A stretch of 64,000 bases of DNA from Lichenostomus cassidix. Lineage: Eukaryota; Chordata; Aves; Passeriformes; Meliphagidae. Within the stretch, counting starts at the first letter, position 1. The number at the start of each line of letters is the position of its first letter. Both the position numbers and the translations under genes were made by a program. The stretch covers positions 40,973,850 to 41,037,849 of the forward strand of contig CM039183.1 in the NCBI GenBank assembly GCA_008360975.2. The letters run 5' to 3'. Below are positions 12,601 to 22,696 of the stretch, one piece after another. The notes under the pieces were generated by a model, which was given only the letters and a program-made list of their open reading frames with translations, was not told the DNA's origin and did not search any database.

Positions 12601-15600
12601 CTGTTGGCAAAGCTCCACAAGTCAGAGGACTAAAGAATGTCCCCTATTTGCTCCACACAGATAATGCCAAAGCTGCAGTTGATGGATTGTCTGCCACAGC
12701 AACTGGAAGAACTTTGGCATTCCACTGTAGCAGAAGCCATGCCACCACCCATAACAAGAACTTATTACACTGTCTGGACAACATATGCAGACCTAATTTT
12801 GTGACACACTACAGCCAAGAGATACTGCAATTCTATCGCCTCCACACTCTCAGTAGGCACACCTAACCCAGCAGTGGTTTTGCCATAGGGATGTTTCCCA
12901 ATATTGGAACAATGTAACCTCTAAGTATCAAGGCTGGTCTACCATTAGTCGGGAGCAGTTTGCTATCAAATGAAGTCCTTTATAAATAGAAAACTGCTCT
13001 TCCTTACCAACGTCTCAAGAGAGCTAAAGTGTACTTGAGTGAACAGACTTTTCTGTTTCACTTAAGAGAAGCAAGAAAAAGAAAAACTGAGTGACTTTAA
13101 AACCTCCATGTCACTGAAGCATACATCCATATATATATATGCTCACGTATTTATTGACCATCTGTAAACCAACAGGCCAGACAGAGAAAATTTATTTTAG
13201 TAACAAATTTCAGCTGTGCTCATATCTCCAGGGTGGCTAAACATTTGGAACTTAATACAAGGAGCAAACATTTTCTCCTCATCAAATCATAGCTCTTTGA
13301 GAACTCATACACAATAGCATTAGCTGGGTGCCAATTCTTTGCATAGTCTTTCCTTGGCTAAAGTTTTTTGTTCAAGCAGATCTGTTACTCAGTACAGGCG
13401 GTCTATTGCACTTTGATAATGCTCGAACTCAGCAGAATCTCTAGTTATTCTCTGCTTCCCTTAATAAATCGCCCAGGTTTTATGACAATTTTACAATTTC
13501 AGAAAAGTTATTAACAACTAAACTTGCAACCTTTTCAATAGGCTCTTTTTTTCCATAAGAGACCATAGTTATAAAGAAGAGAAATCCAAATTATTGCCTT
13601 TGATGTGCACTACATAGCAATTGCAGGGATATATGGAATGCTCTAAAATTCAAACTTGCTGTTCTTTTACTATCCTGTTCTTTTCCCATTTGAATTTCAT
13701 AAGCAAAGCTCAAAACTAACATCTGTCTGCATAGTCACTTCACACAAATGTGCTCCTGTCAGTCGATGGAGCTATTTGAGCTAGGACATTTTAACTTGCT
13801 TAAATGACAATACAGGTACCCTGAGCAATTAACAAACCCAGTGTATAAAAAAGGGATAGTGGAAAAAATGAAACAGTTTAGACAGATGAAAAGTCTTGAT
13901 AGTAATTTGCACAGGCTACACTGGAAGCCTGTCATATTAACAAGTTACCTCATTTTTGCAGCAGAAAAACAGCTTTTAACATTCAAGGTGACAGCATCAA
14001 GAAAAACACAGAAACAAAACAATAAAAAAGCCTACCTTGCAGCCAAATATAAGTTTAAAATATGCTACATTCCAACACAGGATTCAGTTTATAGAAGGAA
14101 AACAGATCTTGATTTTTTTAGCTTTCTTGATCATTAACAACTTATGTGACACAATAAATAGTGCAGGACTGCTTAATTCACAGTAAGACTACATAGCAAA
14201 TGAAAAATTAAGAGAATGACAGGTAAACATGGACTCTGGACATGTCAGTAAGACACAGGTTTCACCAAAAAATTCATTCTCCAAATAATGGAGGAAAAGG
14301 AAAAAATGCCACATTTTTAAATATCTTCAATTCCACTTATCAGGAAAGGTCCACTGTATGAAGTTTTCTGTGAAAGAACTTCATGGACCTAGAAGAAACA
14401 TGAAACAGTTCAATTTCTACCGTTATCTAGATTCTCTTGTGCCATATCTTCAAAATTCCAAACACACAAACCAGACATTTTGATGTGGACACTTAGCTTT
14501 TTTTCCCAGCTTCCCTCCTCAATTCATCCCTTATTCCTTTGAAAGCTTATATTAAAGGGAAAAGTAGAAGAGAAGAGGGCACCCTATTCATTTCAAAACA
14601 AACAGCATGAAAGACTGCACCCAGGTTTTAAAATTTATATAGCTTAAGATACCACCACTTTGCATTACATGATGGCAGTATGCAATTTTAACAACCTGCT
14701 TAGCGTTTCCTTCTGCAACACCCACACTGATTTTCCACTTCCACAATATCCTGATATATTCGGGCAATGACATTCAGCCCCATATTCCTGAAAAAATTGC
14801 CAATGCCTCACTACTTCCTGCAGATTCATTTTTAGAATTCAAATGATTTGCCAACACATGGCATTGCCAACATATTAGCAATACACATCTTCTCCTAAGT
14901 TCTAATAAAAATCACATTTAGTAAAAATTTTACTGTTGGGCAGGGAGCTAAAAAATTGTTTGTACACCACCTGGCTATATATTGCCTTGTACCTCTATAG
15001 CTTAACTACTGTAAGAGTAGGTTATTTAAGAAAAGTAAGTGGACCACAGCAACTCAAAACAAATCATTTGCACTGACTTAATTTGAGCAGTTTACATTCA
15101 TCACCTGAGCTTCACAGGACCAACTGTGTTCTAATGTTGTCTTTTCAAAGATATAATTTAACCAAAAGTACTGTGTATTATACATGGAGCTACCAAAAGC
15201 CAAGCAAAACCATTTTCTAGGCTGCCTGGTGGAATTATTTTTAAGCAGCTTCTAGGTATGCAACAAAAGTCACACCCAGCACCATTACAAAAGTGTCTTT
15301 TCTCTTTTGTAGTAGAGTATCATTGCAAGCAGCTTCCTAGTAGACAATACCACTTCTCTCACCTGACATACCATCACTTTAACCTAACAGTATCAGTTAT
15401 ACACAAGCACTTGGATAACACATTACACTGAAAAACTGCAAAGGACAGGCAAGACAAAAGAAGAAGAAATAGGATTCCCAAGGAAAAAATGTGGAATGAT
15501 CATGATATTTTGAAGACTAAGAATTAAGTGCTCTAAGATCTGTTTAAATTGCTTATATTCTTTTTCTAGATCTAATTGATCTAAAGAACAACTGAGGTAG

Positions 15601-18600
15601 CACCTTTGAGATGAATTCTGTAGTATTTTTTTACTTCATATGAAGTCATATTGTGCCTTTTCTAAATGAGAAAACAATGCTATTGTATCACTTTTCATGT
15701 TGTATTTTTGGAAGTTTTTATAACACATGATAAAAAAAATGACTGGCAATTATTTGCAATACACCTCAAATCACAAGACTGATGGTACAAAATAGGTAAG
15801 GCACATGCACAATTACTTAGTTGACTACCTATTTTTTAAACTATATCTGCCAAGGGATATGACTACAACTTACAAACTTTGTACACAGAGATTCCAGAAA
15901 GCAGCAAACCACAGCATTAATGAAATAACACAGAAGCACAGCAAACTACTGAAATACCGATGTGAAAGGGAAAAATAATGGGAAAAGGTCCTTAACTACC
16001 CCATTTTGTTTCAAAACTACTGAAGAAGTCATTCTTGTTTCTCCAGCCCCATCTACCTACAGCCCTGCTCTACTTCTGCATTCACAAAGCAAAGAGCTAA
16101 CAGTAATTCAAGAGCCATAGCATCTGTATCAGTCATCAGTTTCTAACCTGGCAGGTTGCAGAGGACAACACAAGCCTTCTAGCAAGGAACTAATTTCTCA
16201 ATGCCCCTACATATCAACAAGCAAAAAACTCCCTCACTGAAGCAAACAGGAGAGGAAAAGAGAATAGCCCAACACAACCACAGACCTAAACAGACTGCAC
16301 AAAATTTGCAACAGACCACCTTTTCATCGCACTCAAACTTAAGTTTTATGAAGTAATCCATAAAAATAAGTGACTGGATTGCCAAGACAGTAATTTTCTC
16401 AATTGACATATGTTAGATTAAGAAAATATACATATATGACATTTACATTCTAGTGAGAGGACAGATTATTGAAGTGCCTGGGCATTTAATCTCTTTCCCA
16501 TTCATTACAGAATCATATAAAAGAAAGATCTATTAGCAGAAGCTGTTACCTGTTATAGAGAGGAACATAATTTTCTATCTCCTTGCACCTTCTAGGAAGT
16601 GAATGATACCACAAAACACACATGAAAATTTGACTTTAACCTCTGGTATCTTGTGTCAAGATCAAGGTATCAGAAATCACATTCAGTTACATTAAAAATG
16701 ATGCAACAAAGTAAACAGTATTTAGAAATTAGAGCAGGCAATGCCTTCCTGTGATGAAAGGAACCAACAGAGCTGGAGTAGTAACTGTTAACCACCTTGT
16801 TTCACATACCTCAATAGAAACACTAAAGTTGCCCATAAACAGATTAATGAACCTAAAGTTAAGACATAGTTCCTTTCCTCCTTACTTAGACCTTAAAAAA
16901 ACCCCAAAAAACTTAGATACACTAAATCCATAGTTTATGCAGAAAAAGAGCAAGAGCGCTATGTATGTCATTATGTATAATGTCAATAAAAGCTACCTGT
17001 GATAGTAATCAAATAGTAGAGGGGTTAAAAAAAAAAGAAAAGAAAGTTTCATGTATGCTCAAATTAGTTATTTTAAAGTTTTATCCTTACAGAACAAGAA
17101 CTTTCAAGGCTTGCTTCTTTTTCCCCTGCATTACCCAGTGATTGACACACTTTTAATCAGCCACATACTCAAGAAGAAGCATCACTTTTTACCTTCAGCT
17201 TTATTTCATCTCAGCTAGCTCCAGTAAAGTCACCTATCAAAAGTCTGCTCCAAAATAAAAAAGGCAAAACAAACAAAACCAGAATATGGAAGCAAAAACT
17301 AGCACTACAGACAGGATATTAACCAGTTTCACAGGAAAAGCCTGCCTCCTTGTGGCTCAAGTAACCATAAATTAGATTTCTCCAATTTATTCCATTACAC
17401 CCAGTAAACCTGGTGAGCCAAGACAGTAACAGCCTTATAGTTCAAGGTGGTTTGGGGTTTTTGTTTTTGGGGGCTGCAGTTGATGAAAAAGAAAAATGTT
17501 TCTAATTTTAGGAAGTACTTGTGAAAGTGGATCCATCACTCATTGCCACAGTATCACTTTTAGCCTTCTCCTATAGATATGGTGGGAGATGACAGAGGTT
17601 CCACTCAAAAACAACTGACATTCTTCACATGGTAACAAATGCAAAAGCTTGTCAGCACCTCAGGCTGACAACCCCAAGGCTACAAACCTTGGTTCAGCTG
17701 TGGCATAACCCTGCAGGCCTCTCTGAATGCCTTAGCTTTCAACAGTAAATCCCCATTCTGCCTACAGGTATCCTCCCGGGGATGCTTCTGAGGATTTCAC
17801 TCTTGACAGCAGCAAAGCATTTGGCACTTTCAACAAGATGCAGACCTTCTTTGTCCAGCCTGAAGGGCTCAATTACATGGGGCTACTTTCTTAATGCCTA
17901 GAAGAGTAAGTTCTTTAAAAATCAGCTGGAGTTTTTGGCTGGCTCTGGTGAGAGGGTTTGTTGTGTTGGGTCTTTTCAATTTCTTTTTGATTTCAATCCA
18001 GTCACTCCATTGTACAAGAGCTTAGTGGTTCAAGAACTTAAAACCTGTGTGACAAATATACAAATACAAGTTCATGCCAGTCTTAGGAGGGGATCACATC
18101 AGGATGACTTTGGCTTTCTGACCATCTTTTAGAAGCTGCTCCATTTTTATCCAAGTCTGAGACAGAGAGCATGAACTGCTTTTGCTCTGGGTTTGGAAAT
18201 TTATCCATGAAAAGAAGGGAACTTCCAGTCTCCACTCTAAAGGCTTTGTAATATAAAACACATTTAGTGAACACAAAAGTAGACTGCATTTTTTTCAGTC
18301 TCACAATTGCCAGGCTTGCAACTTGTTCTCTTCTCTGTCACAGCCTCTGTATGAGAACCATTTCTCTAACCTTTAGACATGTGAATCAGACTTGCTCCTT
18401 CCAATTTACAACCCAATTACCCATCTGGAAAAAAGTCAACAGAACATGGCTCTCATGTTTACAATAATTTTGATTGGAGATTCAATGGAGGGGAGAACAG
18501 GAAAAAACCCCAAACATTTCTGTCCCCTTCAAGCACATCTTGAATGAAAAGCTTCAATTCTACTCTTTTCTTCTTTTCAAGAAGAAATAAAAAAAAAGTT

Positions 18601-18975
18601 GTCACACCCTAAATTCCAGCTGTGTATTACATCACTTCTTTCTACTACAGTTTTTATGCCTAGGTCCAAAATGAGAAGCATTGCACCTTTTTTTTTTATT
18701 GTTATTATTATTCACACATTTACCAGTGAGACAGCTTGTGTTTTGTGTGCTTTAGACTCTTTCATGCCTGCTCAGATCCTACCAGGTCAATACACTGCAC
18801 ACAGAGCTGTGTATTGCACCACTGTTGAGAGGGACCAAAAGCTTTATCAAGGCTGTACCACACACTGCAACATCCAAACAGCTTCACAGGTCTTACTAGA
18901 AAGGTTGTAAATGAAGATCAAAATAAGCAGAAGCTTAGATTAACTCTGACACTACTCTAACAGGAAAAGCAAACC

Positions 18976-19001
18976 AAAAAAAAAAAAAAAAAAAAAAAAA
19001 A
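18976..19001 (+). repeat. A26 homopolymer
   Basis: Twenty-six consecutive A bases in GALNT2 intron 1. I see no recognisable retroposed gene or target-site duplication beside it, so I call it a simple poly-A run and not the tail of a processed copy. Confidence 0.9.
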
Positions 19002-21551
19002 TCACTCTTTTCTCTTACTCAGGTGCAATCTTGGCAAAGGGCAAGCACCTTCAACTCTACTGAAGAGAAGGGGAATTGCTGCTGTTCAACACATCACGGG
19101 ACTGGGTGCCATATCAAACAAGTCCAGTATGTCTGAATAACACACTGGGTCTGTGCAGGGAAAAAAAAGAAAGATAATCCTTATGGAAAAACATTCTGTT
19201 TGTCAAACCTGATCTGTAATTAACATGCAAATTACTTACACAAATGAAGAACTATCCCCTCCTGGCTTTTGTAATTTTATAGACTGAACACAGCAGAGAC
19301 TTAAATTTATTAAAAGTTATGGTCTTCTGTAAGCAACTCTGTTTCCATTATATTGAAATAGTGGGCAAGTAATAAGGACTACATGAAGTTATACACATCA
19401 AGAAATTTACGACAGCAGGGTTTCTGCTCATAAGTTTAAGACAGTTTGTGTTTTTTTGCTTTACAACAGTGTCTGACACTAAGTTAATAAGCCTTTTATT
19501 CAGATTCAAAAGCTATTACATTACACACATCTTCCTCGACTTACATTTGCTAACCTATGCTGAAGCCTGGGATTAAATTTTACGCTTCGCTGACAGAAAA
19601 TAGAATCCTAAATCACCAATCCACATATAATAGTTAATTTCCCCACTTGTTTTTTGTGGTCACAGTACCTACTTTCTTCCTTACCATGGCCTTACTTTAA
19701 ACTTTCTCATTTTCACACATAGCACTGGGCTTCAGCACAGGTCTATGAAATGTCTCATTTTCTTTAAATTATCTCTACTAAACTTTCCCAATTACCCAGA
19801 CCAGTAAGGTCTACTACATTTTGTGCAGAATACCAAATTATGCTACCGATGCTAGTAACAGGATCATTGATCTCTTAAAACCATAATAAAAAGTACACCT
19901 AATATCAATAATAAACAGCAACAGGTTCTAGCAGATCAAGTACCAGACTCTTACTCAGAAATACTGGTTTCTTTTGTATAGCATTCTCACGAAGTCTTCT
20001 AGGTGACCTTGGGCAAATCACTACCCCCCCCACAGCAGTTTCCCCAGCAGTAAAAATTAATTGAACAGAATTGCAAATCTGTCTAGAAACTCCAAATGTA
20101 ACACACCATAAGAGTTAAAAATATATTTCCCTATCTGCAGATACATTTGCCTTGATAGCTTTTCTTTATCCCATTACACAGCAGCAGTGCAAGATTGCTT
20201 TTACTTTCTAAATACACTCTGGTGGTTCTCCAAGAAAGGCTTTAGGCTACTGCCTTACTTTTTATCACATGCTTGATCTATTTCTGCTACTGTGTCTACT
20301 TTGAAGGACCAAGACCTTGTATTTGGCAATACATACTTAACACTTACTTTAATATATTACGTCAAAATTTGCTGTTGAACTCATTCCTAAGTTAGAGAGA
20401 GAATAAAAAACAGGACAGAGAGCCAATTATCAGAGAGCAGTGACTCATTCTCTAGACCCTTGCTCACGTAAGTAGCCATCCAAGTATTTGCCTCCACGAC
20501 CTGACACACGAACAAGTCATCGGCATTTTCTTACAGCGGGTACAGGCATTGATGAACCAAACTGCATCAAAGCAACATAAAAATGTTCCTCTTTTTACAT
20601 ATCAGCTAGACCAACAAAACATTACTTTTCATTTAATGGGAGGCAGCCATTTATTAGTGAACAACACCGTTCAACTGTGGTGCACTTCATTTGATTGCCC
20701 TCTTGCCATTTCTAGTTTTTGTAAAAAAAAAAATATGCAATTATGACATGCTTTACACCTTTCCTATTTCAAAATGTAAGTATTAAAAAACAGTTTCTAA
20801 AAGGTCTTGATTTTTTTCATATTTACTGGGGGGAGAAGATCAAAAAAGAAAAAAGCACTTAATTTTTCTAAGCAAAGATAGTGTATAAAGTTGCCACTTC
20901 CCACATCACACCACAAAAAACCTGCTCTGATTGACACAAACGTGAACTGTGATGTGACCAGCTGTGTTCCTGATCAATGAATTACTACAACATCTTGGAA
21001 AATCTGCTTCATAACTTGATAGCCAGAATAATGAAAAATTACTCCTGTATTGTCCGCAGGGAACTTCTTGAACATTAGTAACACTTGCAACATGAGCTAC
21101 TATAAGAAGAAGGAAGAGACAGACCTTCCACGACACAGACACAAAACATGACAAACCCGGCTGTTTCCTGGAATATTGCAAAACCGGTCGGAAAACGGCA
21201 TCCTTCAGGCACAGCGCTAAGGAGAGAGGAAAGTGCTGCGCATCCAAAGGGAAAAGGCATTAGCAGCTCGGCTCCTCGCGTGTTGTCTCGGTGGGAACAC
21301 GAGCCCGCAGCACTCCGGTGCCGGCGGGGAAGGCAGGAAGGGCAGACGCCGTGAGCCGGGAGCGGAGCGGAGCCAGACGGGCCCCCCGCCCCGGAGCGCA
21401 GCCCCGGCCCTCCCCACCCTCCCCTCCCGCACCAACTTCCCCCGGCCCGGGACGTGGCCGGCCGCAGTTGGATAGGGAGCGACGCGCCGGGGCTGAAATC
21501 GGTCTGAAGTCCACAAAGAAGCCATCTGCCTCCGGGAAGCGGGCTGGAGAA

Positions 21552-21569
21552 GGGCGGGCGGGAAGGGGG
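21552..21569 (+). other. G-quadruplex motif in first part of intron 1
   Basis: The plus strand has four G-runs separated by 1, 1 and 2 bases (GGGcGGGcGGGaaGGGGG), which fits the canonical quadruplex pattern with very short loops. It lies about 175 bases downstream of exon 1. For GALNT2 transcription it is on the template strand, so it would act on the DNA and not the pre-mRNA. Confidence 0.6.
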
Positions 21570-21740
21570 AAGGAACAGCCCTGGGCAGTTTCACGCCGCC
21601 TGAAAGCGAGCGGTGGCGAAGAGACCCCCGCGGCCGCCGCCCCTGCTCCCTGCTCCCAGCCCGAGCACCGCGCAGCGCTGCCCCCAGCCCGGCCGTGCCG
21701 CCGGGACACGGAGCGGGCGTACCTTCCCCGGGCTGAGCTC

Positions 21741-21744
21741 TCAC
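21741..21744 (-). other. GALNT2: Splice donor of GALNT2 exon 1
   Basis: On the minus strand the exon ends AGGAAG and is followed by GTGAGAGC, a good match to the vertebrate 5' splice-site consensus. The junction falls after codon 41, where the human exon 1 product also ends in Arg-Lys. Confidence 0.9.
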
Positions 21745-21867
21745 CTTCCTCCTGCCGCCTCCGCCGCCGCCGGCCAGCGCGGCGCTGCCGCCCGAGTACA
21801 TGTAGTAGGCGATGCCCAGCACCCAGAGGAAGGCGAAGCAGAGCAGCAGCCGAGACCTGCGCCGCAT
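21745..21867 (-). CDS. GALNT2: GALNT2 exon 1 coding part (polypeptide GalNAc-transferase 2, N-terminus)
   Basis: GALNT2 is a Golgi type II membrane enzyme that transfers GalNAc from UDP-GalNAc to Ser/Thr and so starts mucin-type O-glycosylation. The minus strand reads [15 protein letters not shown] and on to [13 protein letters not shown], a near-identical match to the vertebrate GALNT2 N-terminus as I remember it. Residues 1-6 are the basic cytoplasmic tail, about 7-24 are the hydrophobic signal-anchor, and the rest is a Gly-rich start of the stem with six consecutive Gly. The exon has exactly 41 codons, ends AGG AAG and is followed by a GTGAGA splice donor (phase 0), where the human protein continues with the next exon. 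The start ATG at 21867 has A at -3. The catalytic glycosyltransferase and ricin-type lectin domains are encoded by later exons, left of this window. Position 7 is Leu where human has Met, and the Gly/Ala stretch is one residue shorter. The open frame continues into the intron, but that extension is GC-rich read-through. Confidence 0.95.
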
Positions 21868-21931
21868 CCTCCCTCCCGCGCCGCCGCCAGGCCACCAGGA
21901 AACGGCCGCCAGCAGCCGCCGCCTCCGCTCC

Positions 21932-21958
21932 TGCCGCCGCTGCCGCCGCCGCCGCCGC
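21932..21958 (-). repeat. CGG-rich triplet tract in GALNT2 leader
   Basis: On the transcript strand this is a run of CGG/GCGG triplets interrupted by one CAG-type triplet, 65-91 bases upstream of the ATG. It is probably in the 5' untranslated region or at the start-site edge. Such tracts are GC-hard to sequence and often vary in length between individuals. Confidence 0.7.
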
Positions 21959-21964
21959 GCAGGG

Positions 21965-22054
21965 TCAGGGGGCAGAGGGCGAGCGCCCGCCCCCCGACCA
22001 ATCCCGCGCCGCCCGGCCCCGCGGGGGGCGGGCCGGCTCCGCCGCCGTCGCCAT
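21965..22054 (-). other. Possible upstream ORF before GALNT2 (29 codons)
   Basis: A minus-strand ATG at 22054 sits in a strong initiation context (ACCATGG) and opens a 29-codon frame ending at TGA at 21965, before the GALNT2 start. It would be a uORF only if some transcripts start upstream of 22054. The frame spans the CCAAT and GC boxes, which argues that the main start site is downstream of its ATG. The predicted peptide is Ala/Arg/Pro/Gly-rich and matches nothing I know. Confidence 0.2.
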
Positions 22055-22340
22055 GGTTGCAGCACGCCGGGCCGCCGCCTCCGCCGCGCCTTCGGGCCGG
22101 GGGCTGCGCGCCCCCCGCGGCGGCTGCGGGGCGGGCACCGGCACCGGCACGGCCCGGACCGGATCCGCCCGCGCCTCTCGCCGCCGGGCACTCCCGGGCC
22201 CGCCCCGCTGGCCGCGGGTCTCCGCGGGCGCTGCCCGAGCCGGCCCGTGGGACTGGAGCCGCGCCCCGCGGGCGGCGGGAGGGCGGCCGCTCCCCGCCCT
22301 GAGGCGGTAGGGAAGTGCGGAACCGCGCGGCTGTGCGGGA

Positions 22341-22425
22341 CTCTCCTCCTCGGAGTTGTCCCACTCCCTCCCCGCTCGTGCTGGGTGATTACACAGAGAC
22401 TCCCGGTACCACCAAACTCCAGAGT
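22341..22425. repeat. Diverged direct repeat, copy A
   Basis: This segment contains GGAGTTGTCC at 22352, then CTCC, GTGATTACACAGAGACTC and AAACTCCAGAGTGGCC in order. Copy B at 22609-22696 has the same blocks in the same order with substitutions and small indels. The offset is 269 bases. Copy A is inside the edge of the CpG island and is richer in CpG than copy B. Confidence 0.65.
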
Positions 22426-22608
22426 GGCCCCGGTCGGCGCCTCGCTCCCCTCGGCTGCCTCAGCCCGAAGCGTCCGCGGCTGGGCCACGGGCAGTGCCGC
22501 AGTGGCACCTTGGACGTGACAGGTGCTGCGGGCTTCCAGCGCTTGGTAGAGGCTGTGCCCTCCTTCAGTGCAACCTCTGAAGACTGCAGTACAGCGCTGG
22601 TGTGTTGG

Positions 22609-22696
22609 TCTCACCTCTTTGGAGTTGTCCTACTCCCCCACTCATATTGGATGATTGCACAGAGGCTCTCAGGCCCCCAGAAACTCCAGACTGGCC
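22609..22696. repeat. Diverged direct repeat, copy B
   Basis: Second copy of the repeat at 22341-22425. The shared blocks are GGAGTTGTCC at 22621, an ACTCCCC block, GATGATTGCACAGAGGCTC and AAACTCCAGACTGGCC. By eye about three quarters of positions agree. Many differences are CpG-to-TpG or CpA changes, consistent with copy B decaying outside the methylation-protected island. The flanks do not obviously align. Confidence 0.65.

Larger units (their letters stand above)
1..21744 (-). other. GALNT2: GALNT2 intron 1, 5' portion (partial)
   Basis: Intron 1 starts with the donor GTGAGA just left of exon 1 and runs off the window at position 1 without an acceptor. I looked on the minus strand for the expected second exon, whose human product starts EDW, and saw nothing like it. 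The first ~500 bases of the intron (to about 21270) are still CpG-rich. The rest is AT-rich unique sequence with short open frames that resemble no known protein. Contents I can identify are a short CR1 3' end (about 8800-8903), perfect foldbacks at 2141-2173, 4073-4134 and 4776-4802, an 18-bp palindrome at 5579-5596, a G10 run at 4854-4863, a 23-bp tandem duplication at 9562-9600 and an A26 run at 18976-19001. A long first intron is usual for GALNT2 in vertebrates. Confidence 0.9.
21868..22060 (-). promoter_or_regulatory. GALNT2: GALNT2 core promoter and 5' leader (predicted)
   Basis: Upstream of the start codon on the minus strand there is no TATA box. An inverted CCAAT box (ATTGG on the transcript strand, 21998-22002) lies directly next to a GC box (21984-21995), about 120-135 bases before the ATG. 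This pairing is typical of NF-Y and Sp1 driven CpG-island promoters. Transcription would then start roughly between 21900 and 21975, giving a short leader containing the CGG-rich tract at 21932-21958. The start site is inferred and not visible directly. Confidence 0.6.
21270..22520. promoter_or_regulatory. CpG island over GALNT2 promoter, exon 1 and start of intron 1
   Basis: The sequence switches abruptly from AT-rich to very GC-rich with dense CpG, and returns to average composition near 22520. The limits are estimated by eye. The island covers the promoter, the leader, exon 1 and about 470 bases of intron 1, as expected of a broadly expressed vertebrate gene. Stop-poor composition produces several long overlapping open frames on both strands here, rich in Arg, Ala, Pro and Gly. 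I treat them as composition artefacts. The only frame with homology is the GALNT2 N-terminus. Confidence 0.9.

Noticed and set aside
15633..15646. 14-bp palindrome ACTTCATATGAAGT
   Set aside because: A few palindromes of this length are expected by chance in 64 kb.
18976..19001. A26 run as the tail of a processed pseudogene or SINE
   Set aside because: No recognisable upstream gene body and no clear flanking duplication.
21291..22310. 339-codon plus-strand open frame opposite GALNT2 exon 1
   Set aside because: Arg/Ala/Pro-rich translation of CpG-island DNA, overlapping equally long frames in other phases. No homology recognised.
21217..22614. 465-codon minus-strand open frame covering the CpG island and exon 1
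   Set aside because: Only the 41 codons before the GTGAGA donor match GALNT2. The rest is promoter and intron kept open by GC-rich composition.
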